Assembly (NCBI GenBank): GCA_012840485.1
Contig: DULG01000049.1
Span: forward strand, 1-38,677
DNA length: 38,677 nucleotides
DNA from: Clostridia bacterium
GTDB lineage: Bacteria; Bacillota; Thermoanaerobacteria; Thermoanaerobacterales; Thermoanaerobacteraceae
Direction of reading: 5' to 3'
The notes beneath the pieces are model-generated. The model was not told the origin of the DNA. It saw only the letters and a list, made by a program, of their open reading frames with translations, and searched no databases. Positions 35,507 to 38,677 of this stretch are shown here, piece by piece. The position numbers and the translations under genes are program-made. Each line of letters opens with the position of its first letter. The first letter of the stretch is position 1.

Positions 35507-37264
35507 ATGATGGATAACCGTGATATTATTTTTGCTCTTGACATTGGGACAAGGGTAGTTGTAGGGATAGTTGGAATTGAAAATAATGGGAAATTCCAAG
35601 TGCTTGCTGTTGAACAGATGGAACATGAAAGTAGGGCAATGTTTGATGGGCAAGTTCATGATATAGATAAAGTTGCTAATGTTGTTGAAAAAATAAAGAG
35701 AAGGCTTGAAGACTCTTTAAATATAAAATTGACAGAAGTATGTATTGCGGCGGCGGGAAGGTCTTTAAAAACTCAATCTGCGAGAGCGGAAAAAAATATT
35801 GATGAAGAGCACGAAATAACGGTAGAAGATATAGACAATCTCGAGTTGGAAGCTCTTGAGATTGCACAAAATTCCATTGTTTCTCAATCAGGGGTTACAA
35901 AATATCATACCGTCGGTTATACAGTATCCAATTATTACTTAAATAGTTTTCCTATTACCAATTTAAAAGGACATAAAGGCCGTGAAATAGCAGTAGAAAT
36001 TTTAGCTACTTTTCTTCCTTACGATGTAGTAGAAGGGCTCTATGCTGCAGTAAAAAAAGCTGGGTTGGAAGTTTCATATATCACGTTAGAGCCTATAGCA
36101 GCAATAAATGTGGCAATTCCACCTGAAATTCGGATGTTGAATATAGCTCTTGTAGATATAGGAGCAGGTACTTCTGATATTGCTATATCAAAAGAAGGAA
36201 ACATAATAGCATATTCTATGGTGCCTTATGCCGGTGATGAAATTACGGAATCAATTGCTACCCATTTCCTCACCGATTTTAATACTGCTGAGAAAATAAA
36301 AAAAAGCACAAAAAAAGAAATCAAATTTAAAGACGTGTTAAATATAGAGCACAAAATAACAAAAGAAGAAGTAATGGAAATTATAGCGCCACAAGTTAAA
36401 GTTTTGGCGCAAAAGATATGCAACGAAATTATAAAATATAATGGTAAAAGCCCTTCTGCGGTATTTTTAGTCGGTGGCAGTAGTAATCTTCCTAATTTGC
36501 CTGAAGAAATAGCATCTATATTGAATTTACCTATAAATAGAGTATCTGTACGAGATATAAAATCAGTAGAAATTTTAGATTACAAAGGGAAGACGTTAAA
36601 AGGCCCTGAAAGCATAACTCCAATAGGAATAGCTTACTCTGCAATGATAAATAAGAGAAAGGACTTTATAAAAGTTTCTATTGACAATGAAACAATAAAG
36701 ATTTTTAACATAAAAAATCCCACGGTAATGGATGCTTTAGTTGCTATAAACTATGACTCTAAAAATTTAATTGTACAAAATGGCAAAGATTTAGTTTTCA
36801 ATCTTAACGGCCAAAAAATCGTTGTTAAAGGTGAAGAAGGAACACCTCCCAAAATATATGTAAATGATTCATTAGCAAATTTAAAAACTCCTATAAAGGA
36901 TGGAGACGAAATAACAATTATAAAAGGTCAAAAAGGGCAAGATGCTACAATAACTGCTGGTGAACTACTAAAGCAGCAAAAAGGGAAAATAATTTTTGTA
37001 AATGATTCAAAAGTGGACCAAAATTATGTTATAAAAAATGGGGATGAGATAGTTATAAAAGAAGATTTAACAAGTTTTGTTGTAACAGTAAATGGGAAAG
37101 AAGTAGTGTTAAAGGGGAAAGAAGAGTATCTGTTTGTAGACGTATTTAATTTTATAGATTTGAAACTGGATAATAACAAGGTGCCAGAAATGAAACTTAA
37201 TGGAAGGCGTGCCTCCTATACAGATATATTAAAGCCAGGAGATAATATTGAAATTGAAATATAA
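35507..37264 (+). CDS. FtsA-like protein with a long C-terminal extension
   Basis: 585 residues; FtsA is usually about 420. Residues 1-385 have the actin-like fold and the SHS2 insertion of FtsA: FALDIGTRVVVGIVG (phosphate-1), a GQVHDIDKV segment, VDIGAGTSDIAI (phosphate-2) and FLVGGSSNLPNLPEEI (adenosine site). Residues about 385-585 are a beta-rich extension with at least three similar units of pattern VNG/NDS...GDEI (for example IKDGDEITIIKG, IKNGDEIVIKED and LKPGDNIEIEI), suggesting ubiquitin-like repeats. I see no C-terminal membrane-targeting helix typical of division FtsA. ftsZ is not adjacent. It is probably a paralogue of FtsA with a different role. The start may also be the ATG at 35510. 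Confidence 0.85.
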   Translation: MMDNRDIIFALDIGTRVVVGIVGIENNGKFQVLAVEQMEHESRAMFDGQVHDIDKVANVVEKIKRRLEDSLNIKLTEVCIAAAGRSLKTQSARAEKNIDEEHEITVEDIDNLELEALEIAQNSIVSQSGVTKYHTVGYTVSNYYLNSFPITNLKGHKGREIAVEILATFLPYDVVEGLYAAVKKAGLEVSYITLEPIAAINVAIPPEIRMLNIALVDIGAGTSDIAISKEGNIIAYSMVPYAGDEITESIATHFLTDFNTAEKIKKSTKKEIKFKDVLNIEHKITKEEVMEIIAPQVKVLAQKICNEIIKYNGKSPSAVFLVGGSSNLPNLPEEIASILNLPINRVSVRDIKSVEILDYKGKTLKGPESITPIGIAYSAMINKRKDFIKVSIDNETIKIFNIKNPTVMDALVAINYDSKNLIVQNGKDLVFNLNGQKIVVKGEEGTPPKIYVNDSLANLKTPIKDGDEITIIKGQKGQDATITAGELLKQQKGKIIFVNDSKVDQNYVIKNGDEIVIKEDLTSFVVTVNGKEVVLKGKEEYLFVDVFNFIDLKLDNNKVPEMKLNGRRASYTDILKPGDNIEIEI

Positions 37265-37273
37265 AAGTAGGTG

Positions 37274-37308
37274 AAGTCTCCACTTTTAAAAGGGTGGAGA
37301 CTTTATAA
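37274..37308 (+). terminator. Hairpin after the FtsA-like gene
   Basis: AAGTCTCCAC (37274-37283) pairs perfectly with GTGGAGACTT (37294-37303); the tail TTATA is short, so termination may be partial. Confidence 0.65.
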
Positions 37309-37310
37309 AG

Positions 37311-37339
37311 TTGTGGAATTTTGACATTGCTGATATAAT
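37311..37339 (+). promoter_or_regulatory. Extended -10 promoter before the DUF6106-like gene
   Basis: TTGTGG (37311-37316), a 17-bp spacer, then TATAAT (37334-37339) preceded by TG-N. A TTGACA lies at 37321-37326, but is only 7 bp from the -10 and so not its -35. Confidence 0.6.
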
Positions 37340-37360
37340 TAAGGGAGAGGTGAAAAGAGA

Positions 37361-37867
37361 ATGGATATATTTATTGAAAAATTGGTCAAAAAACAAAAAA
37401 CTTCGAAGGATACTCTATTTAGTATTGGTGTTGTGGTGGCTACATTAATTATTGTGTTTGGCGTGATACCTTTAATACCAATAGTTAAAAATTTCTTAAT
37501 TTTCTTTTTGTTTTTGTTTGGCTATTTAGCGCATTACTTAATAAGGTCGAGAAACATTGAGTTTGAGTATTCGCTTACAAACAGTGAATTGGATGTAGAT
37601 AAAATAATTGACCAAAAAAGAAGGAAACATGTTATAAGCGTTGACTGCAGAGATTTTGAAATCATGGCAAGAGTTAACAGTGACAGATTCACACAAGATA
37701 TAAAAACTATTAAAAATCGAATTGAAGCGGTAAGTTCTATGTCTTCTCCTGATGTGTATTTTGCAGTTTTTGAAGATAAAGGGATAAAAACTGTTTTGTT
37801 TTTTGAGCCAAATGAAAAGATGATAGAGACTATAGGAAGATATATACCAAGAAAACTTTTCAAATAA
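37361..37867 (+). CDS. Small membrane protein, DUF6106-like
   Basis: 168 residues. Two close membrane helices (about 20-40 and 42-62) form a hairpin. The rest is a cytoplasmic domain beginning with NIEFEYSLTNSELDVDKI and a basic stretch QKRRKHVI. This arrangement resembles the DUF6106 proteins of clostridia; I base this on memory of the pattern, not a search. Function unknown. GGGAGAGGTG precedes the ATG. Confidence 0.65.
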   Translation: MDIFIEKLVKKQKTSKDTLFSIGVVVATLIIVFGVIPLIPIVKNFLIFFLFLFGYLAHYLIRSRNIEFEYSLTNSELDVDKIIDQKRRKHVISVDCRDFEIMARVNSDRFTQDIKTIKNRIEAVSSMSSPDVYFAVFEDKGIKTVLFFEPNEKMIETIGRYIPRKLFK

Positions 37868-37949
37868 GTGAAGAGGTAGTTTAAGAATGAAACAAGAGTT
37901 AGAACTTTTGGAGATAAATAACTAACAACTTTGCAAGGGGTTGATATAA

Positions 37950-38630
37950 GTGATTAAAGCAATTATCTTTGACATGGACGGTGTAATTATTGACAGTGAG
38001 CCAATACACATTAAATTAGAAGAGGAATTATTCAAAAGTTTAGGAGTAGAGATAAGTGAAGACGAACATTTGACATTTGTAGGGACTTCTTCTTATTACA
38101 TGTGGAGGAAAATTAAAGAAAGATTTAATCTTTCTCAAAGCGTAGAAGAGCTTGTAGAAGTAGATAGAAAAAGGTATTTAGAGCATGTATTGAAAACAGG
38201 CGAAATAATTCCTATAGAAGGTATAACAGAGACGGTAAAAAAGCTTTTTGAGAAAGAGTATAAATTAGCTGTTGCTTCTTCCTCTCCTATAGATGTGATA
38301 GAATTAGTTGTGAAAAAGTTGGGAATTGATAAATGCTTTGAGGTGCTTGTATCTGGAGACTATGTAAAAAATAGCAAACCAGCACCAGATATATTTTTAT
38401 ATACAGCAGATAAATTAAAAGTAAAACCCCATGAGTGTGTTGTAATTGAGGATTCATATAATGGAGTTTATGGTGCTAAAAAAGCAGGGATGAAAGTGAT
38501 AGGTTTTAAAAATCCTAATTCCGGAAATCAGGACTTATCAGAAGCTGATTTTATTATAAGTTCTTTAGGAGAAGAATTATTAGAAATTATAGATGAATTA
38601 AACAATGGCGGAAGATGTTGTAAAAACTAA
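37950..38630 (+). CDS. HAD-superfamily hydrolase, beta-phosphoglucomutase-like
   Basis: 226 residues. The nucleophile and acid are D8 and D10 in IFDMDGVIIDSEP. Motif II is VASSSP, and the lysine and acidic motifs are KPAPDIF and VIEDSYNGVYGAKKAGM. The four-helix cap between residues 15 and 80 places it in subclass I, with phosphoglycolate phosphatases and beta-phosphoglucomutases. The substrate is not evident. The start is GTG with AAGGGG 9 nt upstream. Confidence 0.88.
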   Translation: MIKAIIFDMDGVIIDSEPIHIKLEEELFKSLGVEISEDEHLTFVGTSSYYMWRKIKERFNLSQSVEELVEVDRKRYLEHVLKTGEIIPIEGITETVKKLFEKEYKLAVASSSPIDVIELVVKKLGIDKCFEVLVSGDYVKNSKPAPDIFLYTADKLKVKPHECVVIEDSYNGVYGAKKAGMKVIGFKNPNSGNQDLSEADFIISSLGEELLEIIDELNNGGRCCKN

Positions 38631-38639
38631 TAAAATAAA

Positions 38640-38677
38640 TGGTGCGCCTGACAGGAATCGAACCTGCGACCTCTCGG
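38640..38677 (-). tRNA. 3' part of a tRNA gene, truncated by the window edge
   Basis: On the minus strand the sequence shows a T arm (GCAGG-TTCGATT-CCTGT), the acceptor 3' strand CAGGCGC, discriminator A and an encoded CCA. The anticodon lies outside the window. The GCGCCTG acceptor implied at the 5' end is compatible with an arginine tRNA, but this is not certain. Confidence 0.92.

Noticed and set aside
37887..37925. 12-codon ORF with a GAGGT site before the HAD gene
   Set aside because: Too short and without any pattern; could be chance.

Overview
The window is AT-rich DNA from a thermophilic, spore-forming, anaerobic Firmicute, most likely Thermoanaerobacter or Caldanaerobacter. This is inferred from protein character (Lys/Glu/Ile-rich proteins, a PdaA-type sporulation deacetylase, a compact Kdp operon with a kinase-less KdpD, an anaerobic glycerol cluster arranged as in Thermotoga and thermophilic clostridia). 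No database search was run. No rRNA, CRISPR array, IS element or phage gene is visible. A tRNA 3' part lies at the right edge.

Layout. 1-3445: a Na/Pi-type transporter (minus) diverges from a sugar-nucleotidyltransferase fused to a phosphomannomutase-like domain with lost catalytic motifs. 3587-9428: a Kdp potassium ATPase operon (small membrane ORF, kdpF, A, B, C and a truncated kdpD) ending in a terminator. 9435-12375: a membrane-anchored Cas4-like nuclease encoded in two overlapping frames, a PdaA-like lipoprotein deacetylase, and a flippase-like membrane gene broken at a T9 run.

12380-22647 is a glycerol/dihydroxyacetone regulon. glpP, glpF, glpK, a three-gene anaerobic glycerol-3-phosphate dehydrogenase module and a sigma-54 activator are followed by the PTS-dependent kinase dhaKLM. 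Sigma-54 (-24/-12) promoters stand before glpP and before dhaK. Each is preceded by two copies of the same 17-bp palindrome, TTGRTA-N5-TAYCAA, which I propose as the activator's enhancer. The activator has an N-terminal HPr-like domain with a histidine at position 15. A strong terminator just before the dehydrogenase gene is the expected target of the GlpP antiterminator.

22690-30982 is a tight six-gene operon: a beta-CASP metallo-beta-lactamase with an N-terminal helical region, an Hsp70-like ATPase, a HEAT-like repeat protein, two proteins with no recognised domain (one coiled-coil), and a Lit-type lipoprotein transacylase. The first five look like one uncharacterised machine, and this is the best candidate for an undescribed system.

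30996-38677: an FtsH-like protease lacking the usual outer domain (minus), a 2-hydroxyacyl-CoA dehydratase activase without its dehydratase, an oligopeptide-binding lipoprotein gene interrupted by one amber codon (minus), an FtsA-like protein with a long repeat-like C-terminal extension, a small membrane protein, a HAD phosphatase, and the tRNA fragment (minus).
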